This document shows, one piece after another, positions 26,279 through 35,049 of a stretch of DNA of 47,653 nucleotides. Within the stretch, counting starts at the first letter, position 1; the number at the start of each line of letters is the position of its first letter. The DNA comes from an uncultured Verrucomicrobiales bacterium (lineage in GTDB: Bacteria > Verrucomicrobiota > Verrucomicrobiia > Verrucomicrobiales > Akkermansiaceae), in contig CALLLS010000014.1 in assembly GCA_938008215.1 (NCBI GenBank), forward strand, positions 1 to 47,653, in the 5' to 3' direction. A program made the position numbers and the translations under genes. The notes under the pieces are model-generated. The model ran no database searches, was not told the origin of the DNA, and was given only the letters and a program-made list of their open reading frames with translations.

Positions 26279-26833
26279 ATGATCATTTTAAACAGCGATA
26301 ATTATATTGGCAAAGGGAAGCTTAGGAGATGCTATTTCAATGAAGATCAGTGTATTAAAATCTTTCATGAAGGTGAGGACGTCAGAGTTCACACTATCTG
26401 GAAGGAGATACGCGAGCTGAAGAGGATGGCTCGTAAAAAGAACTTGAATCTCATCATCCCCAAATACCACGGGACGAAGGAAACGAACTTAGGAGAAGGA
26501 CACGTCTTTGACTTAGTTCGTGACGCGGACGGAACAGTATCACCTACTTTTAAGAGTTATATCACTCAATTCCCAGAACAGGTACAGCTTCTTAGAGATA
26601 AAGTCTATGCCTCTCTAATGAGAGCAGCTCCTGTTTTATACGATATCACTCTTGAGAATATTCTTCTTCAAACAAATGCTCAAGCGGAGAAACACATTGC
26701 CGTCATAGATGGCTTCGGTGAAGATACTTTTATAAGGATTAATACAATGGTTCCCTTTCTAGCACGTAAAAAAATAAAGCGTAAATTTAAGAAATTTGAT
26801 CGGCAACTGGCTCAGTTTATAGAAACTCGATAA
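26279..26833 (+). CDS. YrbL-family kinase-like protein 2
   Basis: A 184-residue paralogue of the 24453-25055 gene. Shared elements: glycine loop GKGKLRRCY (11-19), lysine in CIKIFH (K27), catalytic-loop-like YDITLENILL (D122 to N127), DGFGE (144-148), and a nearly identical basic end (FLARKKIKRKF against YFARKKLYRKF). Here the catalytic-loop aspartate is kept (D122), so this copy looks more likely to be active than copy 1. It opens the plus-strand group, about 160 bases before the CgeB-like glycosyltransferase. Confidence 0.75.
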   Translation: MIILNSDNYIGKGKLRRCYFNEDQCIKIFHEGEDVRVHTIWKEIRELKRMARKKNLNLIIPKYHGTKETNLGEGHVFDLVRDADGTVSPTFKSYITQFPEQVQLLRDKVYASLMRAAPVLYDITLENILLQTNAQAEKHIAVIDGFGEDTFIRINTMVPFLARKKIKRKFKKFDRQLAQFIETR

Positions 26834-26992
26834 GGATACTAACAAGTGGGCATCTATGACCATACTACGACTCATACCTCGCCTTCGCTATCCAGACTCA
26901 AAATTTCAAATAATATTCTGCTCAGTGCGAGTGTGTGTTGGCACTAAAAGAAGGGGCTTGTATGATTAAACTTTTTGCTATTTATTGCAGTG

Positions 26993-27967
26993 ATGCGCAT
27001 CGTTCACGCGGCAAATTTTTCTTACAATAATCATGGGCAGGCTTTTGGAAATCCAGATCAAAAGCTTCAGCACGGTTTCATAGAAAATAGACATTATTGC
27101 TATGCCTTTCCTGTGAATGATATTGCGCGGCAGCTCTCATGGAGGAATAGCAAGAATGGAGGGGCTGAACGTATGAATGCTTCGCTAATAGAAACATGTA
27201 AGAAGATTCAGCCAGATGTCTTAGTTTTAGGGCACGCTCAACTTGTTACTAAACAGACTTTAGAAGAAATTAAGTCTGAGCTTCCGCATTTAAAGATCAT
27301 TCAATGGTTCGTGGATCCTCTAGAATACCAGAGAGTTTACCAATTCATTTTAGATCGTTTGTATTTACTAGATGCGGTATTTTTGACTACAGGGGGGGAA
27401 TACCTAGAGCACTTTAATATAGACTCTTGCCAAGCTCACTTCTTCCCTAATCCAGTGCATCAAAGCATTGAAAAATATAAAGCCTTTCAAGCGAGAGGGT
27501 TTGACTATGACCTCATTTTTATTGGAAACGATAGAAAAGACCCGGAAAGAAGAGAGCTTCTTACCAAATTAGATGTAACGCTATCTAAAAAATTTAAGGT
27601 AGGCATATTCGGCTCATTAGGTCGCTCAGGTATCCATGGTAAGGAACGCGACGCGCTGTTTCAGCGCTCTAAAGCTTCTTTAAACCTTACAAGACATAAG
27701 CCAATGAAATGGTATAGTAGTGACCGAGTGAGCCAACTCATGGGGAACGGGCTTCTTACTTGCACAAGAAAAGAAGCGGATTTACATCAGGTCTATGGAG
27801 ATGACCGATTAATTTATTATACAACAGTTAATGACTTAAGCTCTCAGCTAGAAACAGTTATAAATGACGGCAGTTGGCAAGATATTGCTAAGAAGGGGTG
27901 GGAGTTTGTTCATGATCAACACAACGCTAAGATTGTTTCTCAACAGATGTTAGACACCGTTCTTTAA
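26993..27967 (+). CDS. CgeB-like glycosyltransferase (GT-B)
   Basis: A GT-B-type protein, 324 residues from the ATG at 26993 (MRIVHAANFSYNNHG). A TTG at 26975 would add six residues and is less likely. The first half has the alternating beta/alpha layout of the acceptor domain (LVLGHAQLVT, IIQWFVDPLEY); the second half has FIGNDRKDPERRELL, GIFGSLGRSGIHGKE and a C-terminal block SKASLNLTRHKPMKWYSSDRVSQLMGNGLL typical of CgeB-like transferases. Probably acts in surface-glycan synthesis with its neighbours; it stops 2 bases before the GT2-GT8 fusion gene. Confidence 0.72.
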   Translation: MRIVHAANFSYNNHGQAFGNPDQKLQHGFIENRHYCYAFPVNDIARQLSWRNSKNGGAERMNASLIETCKKIQPDVLVLGHAQLVTKQTLEEIKSELPHLKIIQWFVDPLEYQRVYQFILDRLYLLDAVFLTTGGEYLEHFNIDSCQAHFFPNPVHQSIEKYKAFQARGFDYDLIFIGNDRKDPERRELLTKLDVTLSKKFKVGIFGSLGRSGIHGKERDALFQRSKASLNLTRHKPMKWYSSDRVSQLMGNGLLTCTRKEADLHQVYGDDRLIYYTTVNDLSSQLETVINDGSWQDIAKKGWEFVHDQHNAKIVSQQMLDTVL

Positions 27968-27969
27968 TT

Positions 27970-29670
27970 ATGCCCTCTCATGACTTATCAGATATTACGC
28001 TTGTAACTATCGGATTCAATAGCGCGGAAGTTTTAGGGAATCACTATAGCTCTTTGAGGTATGAGGCTTTAAGCGTTGAGCACCGGCCTGCTGTTCTATT
28101 TATCGATAATGATAGCTCAGATGATTCCCTTTCCTTATTAAGGCAAGATTTCCCTTGGGTGAGAGCGTATAAAAACGCTGAAAATATTGGCTACGGAGCG
28201 GCAGCTAATGTTGGTATTAAACAAGCCAAGACGCGCTATATCTTAGTATTAAACCCAGACCTTATGTTATGTCAGAAGGGGATATTGGGATTACAATCAT
28301 GTCTTGAGAAAAATGATAAGGCAGCAGTAGCTGGTCCTGATGTATCTGGATCTGATCGCTCAGATACTCGAAAAGTTGAATGGATTATTGGAGCCGCGAT
28401 GATGTTTGATACTCATAAAATGGGAAGTATTGGATACTTTGATGAAAACTATTTTCTTTATTTTGAAGAAACGGACCTCTGCTATCGCATATTAGAAGAG
28501 GGCAAGGAGGTCTTACTATGCCATAATTCTAAATTGCTACACATTGGTGGGGCGTCCTCATCAAAAGACGCGAATAGAGAGCTATTCTTAAGCTATCATT
28601 GGGGAAAGTCTTACCGTATAATTGCAGAAAAATTTCCTCACCGAGTAAAACCAGTTTCTAAACGAGTGAGAAGGATGAGAAAAAGTATTTTAATAGCTAG
28701 CTTATGTAAAAATCACGGCAGAAAGCATCGCGCAAAGGCTAAAATTTTAGGCTTACAAGGGAAAGGAAATCCCTATTCTCTTATGCGTAAAGAGGTAAAA
28801 TATTTAGCGAGCGGAGAAGAAAAGACATATTGGGTTATTTCATGCTGTGGAAATAGCCTACAGCTGAAACTTCAGACTTTTTGGGCACTTTCCACGCTCA
28901 TTTATAATAAAAGCTCTAATTCAAATTTTATTTTAGCTACTGATCAGTCGGCAGAGGAATTCGCCTCGTTTAAAGAGCAAGTAGATATATTAGCACTAAG
29001 CGAAACTCAAATGGCAGAGTGGACGGACGATTTTTCGTTCTTTTATAAATTTAAGCCTAACTTACTTAAGTATTTGGCTGAAAATTTAGAGGGGAATTTC
29101 GTTTGGGTGGATAGCGACACTGTTTGTATTGCGCCTTTAGAACAAATGGAAAAACGGCTCGCCGACGGGATATGCTACATGCATAAACAAGAATACCTTG
29201 TGTCTAAAAGGAGGTCTAAAGAACAGCGGGAGTATGACGATAAGTTATCAGAAGAAAACCTAGCAGGATATAATTACAATGAAGAAACGTGGATGTGGAA
29301 CGCTGGTATTGTCGGAATACCTAAACTACTTACCCCAAAAATTAGAGAAGCCTTAGATATTTTGAACGCTATGGAGTCTCTTAACCTTTCGCATAGAACA
29401 CGCCTTAGAGAGCAACTTGCGTTTTCTATTTTTTGCCAATCTCAATATCCTTTAAAACAAGCTAATCAATACTTTCTTCATTATTGGGGAAATAAGGAGG
29501 AGTGGTTTAATTTTTCTGTGTTAAAGTTGCTGAAAAAAAATGCCGAGCAACTAAGCTCTACTCAATCAGTAAAAGACTTTATCCATAGCTCGCATCCAGA
29601 TTTAGTTTCTCCGAAAAAAAGTAAATCTGAAAAGCGTAAGATGAAAATACGAAAGCTGTTAGGCCTCTAG
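27970..29670 (+). CDS. Two-domain glycosyltransferase: GT2 N-terminus, GT8-like C-terminus
   Basis: 566 residues in two enzymatic halves. Residues 8-230 are GT2 of the rhamnosyltransferase-like type: IDNDSSDDS (45-53), ENIGYGAAANVGI, NPDLML (95-100) and FLYFEETDLCYRI. A basic linker (about 215-270) leads to a second GT-A domain beginning at YWVISCCGN (about 283), with DSD at 381-383 (WVDSDTV) and WNAGIVGIPK, as in GT8-like enzymes. Such a protein could add two sugars in turn. The basic C-terminus (KKSKSEKRKMKIRKLLGL) probably binds the membrane. It follows the CgeB-like gene by 2 bases. Confidence 0.78.
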   Translation: MPSHDLSDITLVTIGFNSAEVLGNHYSSLRYEALSVEHRPAVLFIDNDSSDDSLSLLRQDFPWVRAYKNAENIGYGAAANVGIKQAKTRYILVLNPDLMLCQKGILGLQSCLEKNDKAAVAGPDVSGSDRSDTRKVEWIIGAAMMFDTHKMGSIGYFDENYFLYFEETDLCYRILEEGKEVLLCHNSKLLHIGGASSSKDANRELFLSYHWGKSYRIIAEKFPHRVKPVSKRVRRMRKSILIASLCKNHGRKHRAKAKILGLQGKGNPYSLMRKEVKYLASGEEKTYWVISCCGNSLQLKLQTFWALSTLIYNKSSNSNFILATDQSAEEFASFKEQVDILALSETQMAEWTDDFSFFYKFKPNLLKYLAENLEGNFVWVDSDTVCIAPLEQMEKRLADGICYMHKQEYLVSKRRSKEQREYDDKLSEENLAGYNYNEETWMWNAGIVGIPKLLTPKIREALDILNAMESLNLSHRTRLREQLAFSIFCQSQYPLKQANQYFLHYWGNKEEWFNFSVLKLLKKNAEQLSSTQSVKDFIHSSHPDLVSPKKSKSEKRKMKIRKLLGL

Positions 29671-29677
29671 CTCAAAG

Positions 29678-30270
29678 TCATTTATTGGGCTTTGGAATGC
29701 TGCCATTCATGGAATATTTTTTGCTTTCAACTAGCCCGATCGTTGATTGATCAATGGGCTTAAATCAAAGCTTGGGGCCAGGCGAATTTGGGTCAAGGGA
29801 GAAGTCTCCATTGTTTGGGTCATTAAATATAGGGTCAGCGGCGAGGCTATGTTGGTCAATTCCTAATTTCCGATGGCTTTCCAGAGCGGCTCGAGCTTCC
29901 TTCAGGTTATCGGCTACGTAATAAATATTATAATCAGTATCGGCATCACTTGCACGAGCAAGCGCTCTGCCGCAGCGATCTTCAGTTTACCCTTAAACTT
30001 CCCCTTTAGCTCACTGATGAAGGCCTCTACGGGATATGCCCCTGAAGAATAGAAGATGTTCCGCTTAATAGTGGCTTCTGTCATGGGACCTTCTCTTAGT
30101 GATAAATAGTAGCCACGAGGTGGGGAAATAATGTCTGCAATGATGTTGTTCTCAAACCGATTATTGAGCTTCAGCATCATTCCCTGAGAGGTGCATTTAT
30201 AGATGATGTTTTCTGTGATAAGGGTATCACGCTGCCCGCCATCGGTTCGGATAGCGCATTGCATAATCAT
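29678..30270 (-). pseudogene. Decayed C-terminal part of a right-handed beta-helix protein
   Basis: Read leftwards from about 30270. The first stretch (30270-29914) gives RTDGGQRDTLITENIIYK, NNRFENNIIAD and SIKRNIFYSS-like repeats of a parallel beta-helix. The frame then shifts near 29975-29990; the second frame gives ALARASDADTDYNIYYVADN and KLGIDQHSLAADPIFNDPNN, followed by a TGA where a glycine (GGA) is expected, then FKPIDQSTIGLV and a true stop at 29678. This end is typical of beta-helix proteins of polysaccharide-degradation loci, often polysaccharide lyases. The N-terminal half is missing, a frameshift and a nonsense codon interrupt the rest, so it is a dead remnant. Confidence 0.8.
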
Positions 30271-30377
30271 AGGAGTAGTAAGATGATGTTGGGACGGTCA
30301 GCTAAACACAGGGAAGTGAAGGCTGCTAAGAAAAGAGCTTTAGTAACAAGCTTTGAGAAGGAAGGTGAGGTATTCAT
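30267..30377 (-). pseudogene. Remnant of a secreted sulfatase 5' end
   Basis: From ATG at 30377 the minus strand encodes 36 residues: a signal peptide (MNTSPSFSKLVTKALFLAA...LCLA) followed by DRPNIILLLL and a stop. The RPNI-hydrophobic start after a signal peptide is the hallmark N-terminus of type I sulfatases, where a DD metal pair should follow. The stop occurs just there, and sequence continues directly as the beta-helix remnant. This is best explained by a deletion joining the two genes. Confidence 0.65.
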
Positions 30378-30543
30378 AAGAGATATTGAAAGGAGAGGGG
30401 CTGATAATCTCCCGTTTACTATATTTCACTAAGTGTCTAAAATTAGATGCCGTCAATAAAGTCATAATATTTCATTGAACCCGTCGCGTCGGATAAAGCA
30501 CTTTTTATGCTCTTTTGCTACGCAAGCCCTAATGCATGATCAC

Positions 30544-30573
30544 TTGACGCATAGGCGTCCATTTACCTATGTT
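30544..30573 (+). promoter_or_regulatory. Possible promoter directly before pyrC
   Basis: TTGACG (30544-30549) and TATGTT (30568-30573) with 18-base spacing form a fair sigma70-type pair. The -10 ends 6 bases before the pyrC ATG, so transcription would begin at or next to the ATG, giving a leaderless or nearly leaderless mRNA. No ribosome-binding site is visible, which agrees. Confidence 0.3.
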
Positions 30574-30579
30574 CTGATT

Positions 30580-31593
30580 ATGGAAATCACCTTACGTTCC
30601 CCTTTGGATATGCACCTGCACCTGCGTGATGCTGAGATGATGAAGCTTGTGACACCTCTGACCGCAGAAACGTTCTCAGGTGCGGTGATTATGCCGAATT
30701 TAGTTCCTCCAGTTACTACGCTCGAGATGTTACACGCTTATAAGGAGCGAATCTTGGAAAGTAAGGGAGAGCACCAGTTTGATCCATACATGGTCATGTT
30801 CTTTAAAGATTATACGGAGAAAGAGCTAGTTGCCGCTAAAGACCATATGATTGGGATGAAGCTATACCCAGCTGGAGCTACTACTAATAGCGAGGCTGGT
30901 GTGGCTCAGATTGATTCGGTCGAGCATGTCTTCAAGATGATGGAGGAAATGGAGATTCCGCTGATGGTTCATGGTGAAACTCATGGTTTTGTCATGGATA
31001 GAGAGGCTGAATTCATGAGTATCTATGAGCATCTCGCAACAAAGTTCCCTAAGTTACAAATTACGATGGAGCATATTACGACAGCAAAAGCGGTTGGTAT
31101 GCTAGATCGGTTTGAAAACTTAAAAGCGACAGTTACTTTACAGCACCTTATTATTACACTTGATGATGTAGCTGGAGGGTTTCTGAAACCACACCTCTTT
31201 TGTAAGCCGATCGCTAAACGACCTGAGGACAGAGAAGCGTTATTACAAGCAGCCCTTCAAGCTCATCCTAGGCTGATGTTCGGTTCAGACTCTGCACCAC
31301 ACCCGATATCTAAGAAAGAATGTTGTGGATGCGCGGCGGGAGTGTTTACAGCACCTCTTGCAATAGCACGTCTTGCGCAGCTCTTCGATGAGCATGGATG
31401 CTTAGAAAACCTACAAGCGTTTATTTCTGACAACGCTCAGAAGCTATACGGAGTGAAGCCTGAGAGTAAGCTGGTGACCGTTAGCAAAGAGTCGTTTGAA
31501 GTTCCCACTAGCTATGATGGCCACGGACATAAAGTAGTGCCAATGCATGCCGGTGAGACTCTGGATTGGAAGGTTACAGGTGTGAAGTGCTAG
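30580..31593 (+). CDS. pyrC: Dihydroorotase (class II, PyrC type)
   Basis: Third step of de novo pyrimidine synthesis: reversible cyclisation of carbamoyl-aspartate to dihydroorotate. Metal site: H12 and H14 in MHLHLRD, carbamylated K94 in [14 protein letters not shown]131 in MVHGE, H165 in EHITT and D237 in GSDSAPH. Length 337 residues fits the E. coli-type class. ATG at 30580 is used because the family starts here; reading from TTG at 30475 adds 35 unrelated residues. It is convergent with the GH29 gene and stands alone, without other pyr genes. Confidence 0.95.
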   Translation: MEITLRSPLDMHLHLRDAEMMKLVTPLTAETFSGAVIMPNLVPPVTTLEMLHAYKERILESKGEHQFDPYMVMFFKDYTEKELVAAKDHMIGMKLYPAGATTNSEAGVAQIDSVEHVFKMMEEMEIPLMVHGETHGFVMDREAEFMSIYEHLATKFPKLQITMEHITTAKAVGMLDRFENLKATVTLQHLIITLDDVAGGFLKPHLFCKPIAKRPEDREALLQAALQAHPRLMFGSDSAPHPISKKECCGCAAGVFTAPLAIARLAQLFDEHGCLENLQAFISDNAQKLYGVKPESKLVTVSKESFEVPTSYDGHGHKVVPMHAGETLDWKVTGVKC

Positions 31594-31622
31594 TGAGGTG
31601 AGGTAGTCTGCTCTACGGCCAA

Positions 31623-33089
31623 CTACTCAATATGCGTCTTCTCTTGCTCCTCTGAAACAGATTCAGCAAGGGAAAGCTTTATGACGGTATCGTATTGATT
31701 GATGGCTTTTTCAGGGAGCGTGAAGGTAAGGGCTTCTCCATCTTGAGCGAAGGTGACAGCCTCTCCATTTTCAAGGAAGGTGGCGGAGTCTACTTTTGCA
31801 GAGAGTCCATAGAGATTTATCTCACCCGCGTTCCAATCCAGCACGTGCACATAGAGTGATTTTCCATTTTTACTGACTGATACATCTCCCCACTCAGGCT
31901 TAGCCTCTAGCGGATTACGGCGTGTGTTGTAAATCGATTCACCATTCGCTTCAAGCCATTCACCCATTGTTTTATAGATTCTTACCGCTTCAGGATCGAG
32001 CTTCCCGTTCCCCATGGGGCCATTGTTGACGAGGGAGTTACCGCCAGCACATACAGTATTGACGAAGCGGTGAATCATTTCCTCTGGGGTGTGGTAATAG
32101 TGTTTGCCCTTTTTCTTGTATCCAAAGGAGGAGCTGACACTGTCTGGGGACTCGACGTAGAGAGGGAGTTTCTTGGTTGGGATCTCCTTATCACCAATCG
32201 ATATGTAATCGAAGAGCTCTAGATTCTCTTGCTTCACCACACCTTTGCCACGTTGAATGATACGAGAATTAATAATGCAGTTAGGAAGGTGCTTACGGAT
32301 GACATCGCTGAAGGGCTTCGCGCGCTCATAGGTCATATCCACAGGAGTGTCATACCAAACGAGATCCAGCGGATACTTCGTTACCAGTTCTTCCATTTGC
32401 TTGATGCTCTTACCCTCTAGGTAGCTATCGAAGTCTTGCTTATAGTCTTCTGGGAGGTCTGGGTGCAGTTCATGGAGCTTTGTCCTATAGTTGAGATACG
32501 GCGCGTCTGGTTCGTCCCAATCTTGCGCGTGGGAATAGTAAACCCCAAACTTGAGACCTTCTGCATCACAGGCATCGCAAAGCTCCTTTACGAGGTCTCG
32601 CTTGAATGGAGTATGATCGTGAATATTATAATCGCTTACGTCTGAATCAAATAGAGCGAACCCATCATGGTGTTTAGAGGTAATGACCACGTATTTAATT
32701 CCACAGTCCTTGAAGGTCTTAGCCCATTCCTGCGCATTAAACTCGGATGGATTAAAGGATTTCGCGAGTTCTCTGTATTCTTCTACTGGAATCTTAGCGG
32801 AATGCTGAATCCACTCTGAATACCGGTGCTGTGATCCGCGTCCCTTATATTCTCCTTCTTGCGTGGAATAGACCCCGAAGTGAATGAAGGCACCAAACTT
32901 GGCGTCCGTGAACCATTTATCGAGGCGATCAATGGAATCCGGCGTCTGCTTTAAGTCATCAGAAAAGCGATACTCAAAGGCTTCCTCTGGCTTGGGTTTT
33001 CTTGGCTCATGCTTAGTCTCAGCAAAAGAAAGAGAGACCAAGGCACAGGAAAATGCAGGTAAGATAAGGAGAGGTTTAAAGAGCTTCAA
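31623..33089 (-). CDS. Secreted GH29 alpha-L-fucosidase 1
   Basis: A 488-residue exported glycoside hydrolase removing alpha-L-fucose from glycans. Signal peptide at 1-23 (KPLLILPAFSCALVSLSFAE). GH29 blocks: AKFGAFIHFGVYS (H70), EWIQHSAKIPVEEY, SKHHDGFALF (139-147), GVYYSHAQDWD and the nucleophile segment LVWYDTP (D247). The C-terminal ~90 residues form the usual beta-sandwich. The start read is TTG at 33089, since no in-frame ATG gives a signal peptide. It follows the other fucosidase gene by about 20 bases, so the two form an operon. Confidence 0.87.
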   Translation of the reverse strand: MKLFKPLLILPAFSCALVSLSFAETKHEPRKPKPEEAFEYRFSDDLKQTPDSIDRLDKWFTDAKFGAFIHFGVYSTQEGEYKGRGSQHRYSEWIQHSAKIPVEEYRELAKSFNPSEFNAQEWAKTFKDCGIKYVVITSKHHDGFALFDSDVSDYNIHDHTPFKRDLVKELCDACDAEGLKFGVYYSHAQDWDEPDAPYLNYRTKLHELHPDLPEDYKQDFDSYLEGKSIKQMEELVTKYPLDLVWYDTPVDMTYERAKPFSDVIRKHLPNCIINSRIIQRGKGVVKQENLELFDYISIGDKEIPTKKLPLYVESPDSVSSSFGYKKKGKHYYHTPEEMIHRFVNTVCAGGNSLVNNGPMGNGKLDPEAVRIYKTMGEWLEANGESIYNTRRNPLEAKPEWGDVSVSKNGKSLYVHVLDWNAGEINLYGLSAKVDSATFLENGEAVTFAQDGEALTFTLPEKAINQYDTVIKLSLAESVSEEQEKTHIE

Positions 33090-33108
33090 AAATAGATGGT
33101 AGAGGGAG

Positions 33109-33450
33109 TTAAAGTTTAATGGGTTTGATAGAGAGAGACTTCAGTTTAGCAGTTTCTATCTCACCTTCTATACAGCGCACATTGATCGTATATTTCCCTT
33201 TTTCTGGGAAAAGAAGCCACCCGAAAGGATATTCCTTATAAATGTGTGAAGCATTCTGTTGGTTTTGGATCTTTTCGCCACCCTCTATTTCTATGCTCCA
33301 GGCAAGGCGTCCCTCTCCCGCGTAATTTAGTGAAACAAGATGCTCTCCTGGAGTGAGAACTTCTACTTCCCAAGTAGCTACCCCATTTTTTTCCCATTTA
33401 GCGACAGGGTAAACACAGACCCACTCACCGAATTTTTCCATCCAGCGATC
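33109..33450 (-). pseudogene. Detached C-terminal domain of GH29 fucosidase 2
   Basis: Immediately after the TAG at 33453-33451, the same frame stays open for 113 codons (DRW, then MEKFGEWVCVYPVAKWEKNG...) to a stop at 33109. The fragment looks like a beta-sandwich add-on domain (EVEVLTPGEHLVSLNYAGEGRLAWSIEI) of the sort found at the end of fucosidases. As it has no signal peptide or start site of its own, it is best read as the cut-off end of the upstream enzyme. An internal ATG at 33441 could permit independent translation, but a cytoplasmic product would be pointless. Confidence 0.7.
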
Positions 33451-34875
33451 CTATGTGATCTTGGCATTCTTTGCCTCTGCAAACTGGGCGTAGATTTCAG
33501 TCCCCCGGTTAGGATCCACCGCATAAGTGGTCTCTACTTCTGGCTCTGCAGGGAAATCCAGCTGGATGACGGAGGCGATGCTTTCTGGCGCAATTTTAGG
33601 AATGTCGATGATGACCCATCCACCGTTTTCTTCATAATTTAAGGAGGTGTTATCTTCACCACCTAAGAAGGAGGCAGAAGAAAGCTTAGTTTTCACACCT
33701 GGGAGGTAGAGCTTACCAGAGGTCGGCCAGTCTAGGACAGTGAGGAAGAGGCTTTTATCCTTCTTGGTGACATCTCCCCAAGGTAACGCGTGCCCCCATG
33801 GAGATCCCTCTACATTATAAACGACTTGAGGGTATTTCTGAATCCATTCGCCGACTTTTTTTAAGGATTCTTGTGCGCGCTCAGGAATCGCTCCCGTTCC
33901 GTCTGGTCCTACGTTCAGCATATACGTGCCTCCTCTACCTACGCAGGAAATGAGACGGTGTAAGACCTTGTGCGGACTCTTCCAATTCTCGTCATACCAT
34001 GCGTAAGCCCAAGAATCATTCGTGGTATCCACACTCTCCCACATGCCCTCAACATTATGATGCGGCACTTCCATGTCTCCCAATGTTTGGTAATCTCCTA
34101 AGTTATGCCCCGCGCGTCCAGAGACTAAAGCATTCGGCTGATGCTCTCTCACTACCGAGACGAGCTGCTCGACGTGCTCCTTAGGCATTCCACCTGGGGT
34201 ATCGAACCAGATTAGCTCTATCTGACCATACTCGGTAACGAGCTGGGTAACTTCTGGGAGACACTTCTTTTTAAAGTAATCTTCAAAGGTCGCAGGATTC
34301 CCCTCTGCATCCACGGTTGGTCCATTAGTTCCTCCTGGAAAGGTCCAGTCTTGGTTATGGGAGTAGTAGAAACCTAGCCCGATGCCTTCTTGTTTACAAG
34401 CATCTGCTAATTCTCTCATCGGGTCTCTTCCCCATGATGTGGCATCTACGATATTAAAGGAGTCCGCCTTAGAGTGAAACATCGCAGAGCCATCGTGGTG
34501 CTTAGCCGTGATCACGATGTATTTCATCCCTGCATCTTTCGCGAGCTTAACGATCTCCATGGCGTCAAAATTTACAGGGTCAAAGGCCTTCGCTTGTTTC
34601 TTATATTCTTCTGGCGGAATGTTCGCCATTCTTGGGTTCATGATCCATTCCCCGATCCGATAATAGGTTTTCCCATCTACCTTATTCCCGAAATTAGAAT
34701 ACAAACCCCAGTGGATAAACATCGCGTAATTTCCTTCATCGAAGAGCTGCCCACGCTCCGCATTCTCTGCGCGAAGCTTAACAGTGGTTTCCCCCCACAT
34801 TTCATTCATTCCTTCAGCGAAGGACATAGAGCTAGAGAGTAAGGCCGACGTAATGAGTGTTTTGATGACGCGCAT
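33451..34875 (-). CDS. Secreted GH29 alpha-L-fucosidase 2, ended early by an in-frame TAG
   Basis: 474 residues up to a TAG; signal peptide at 1-20 (MRVIKTLITSALLSSSMSFA). GH29 blocks: NYAMFIHWGLYSNFG (H55), GEWIMNPRMANIPPEEY, TAKHHDGSAMF (123-133), FYYSHNQDWTFPGG and nucleophile segment LIWFDTPGG (D225). The catalytic barrel and the following sandwich domain are complete. The next in-frame 113 codons encode a further domain, so the ancestral enzyme was about 588 residues. The shortened protein may still be active but would lack that accessory domain. It is first in the fucosidase pair. Confidence 0.85.
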   Translation of the reverse strand: MRVIKTLITSALLSSSMSFAEGMNEMWGETTVKLRAENAERGQLFDEGNYAMFIHWGLYSNFGNKVDGKTYYRIGEWIMNPRMANIPPEEYKKQAKAFDPVNFDAMEIVKLAKDAGMKYIVITAKHHDGSAMFHSKADSFNIVDATSWGRDPMRELADACKQEGIGLGFYYSHNQDWTFPGGTNGPTVDAEGNPATFEDYFKKKCLPEVTQLVTEYGQIELIWFDTPGGMPKEHVEQLVSVVREHQPNALVSGRAGHNLGDYQTLGDMEVPHHNVEGMWESVDTTNDSWAYAWYDENWKSPHKVLHRLISCVGRGGTYMLNVGPDGTGAIPERAQESLKKVGEWIQKYPQVVYNVEGSPWGHALPWGDVTKKDKSLFLTVLDWPTSGKLYLPGVKTKLSSASFLGGEDNTSLNYEENGGWVIIDIPKIAPESIASVIQLDFPAEPEVETTYAVDPNRGTEIYAQFAEAKNAKIT

Positions 34876-35049
34876 ATTTAAAGGTATATTTACACCATTA
34901 GATATGAGGTGAGCGAAGAAAAGAGAAAATTAATCCTCAAAAGCTAAAGAACACAAAAGAACGAAGTCTTGATTGTGGATTAGGCTTCTTAGAAATGCAG
35001 AATCGTTTCGATAAAACAAACTTCAATTTTAACAAATTTATCATATAAC

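Noticed and set aside
26962-27030. Short ORF (MIKLFAIYCSDAHRSRG) overlapping the CgeB-like start
   Set aside because: Only about 22 codons, no ribosome-binding site, and out of frame with the glycosyltransferase; no sign of a leader peptide function.
30475-30579. N-terminal extension of pyrC from a TTG
   Set aside because: The 35 added residues match nothing in dihydroorotases and have no ribosome-binding site; the family begins at the ATG at 30580.
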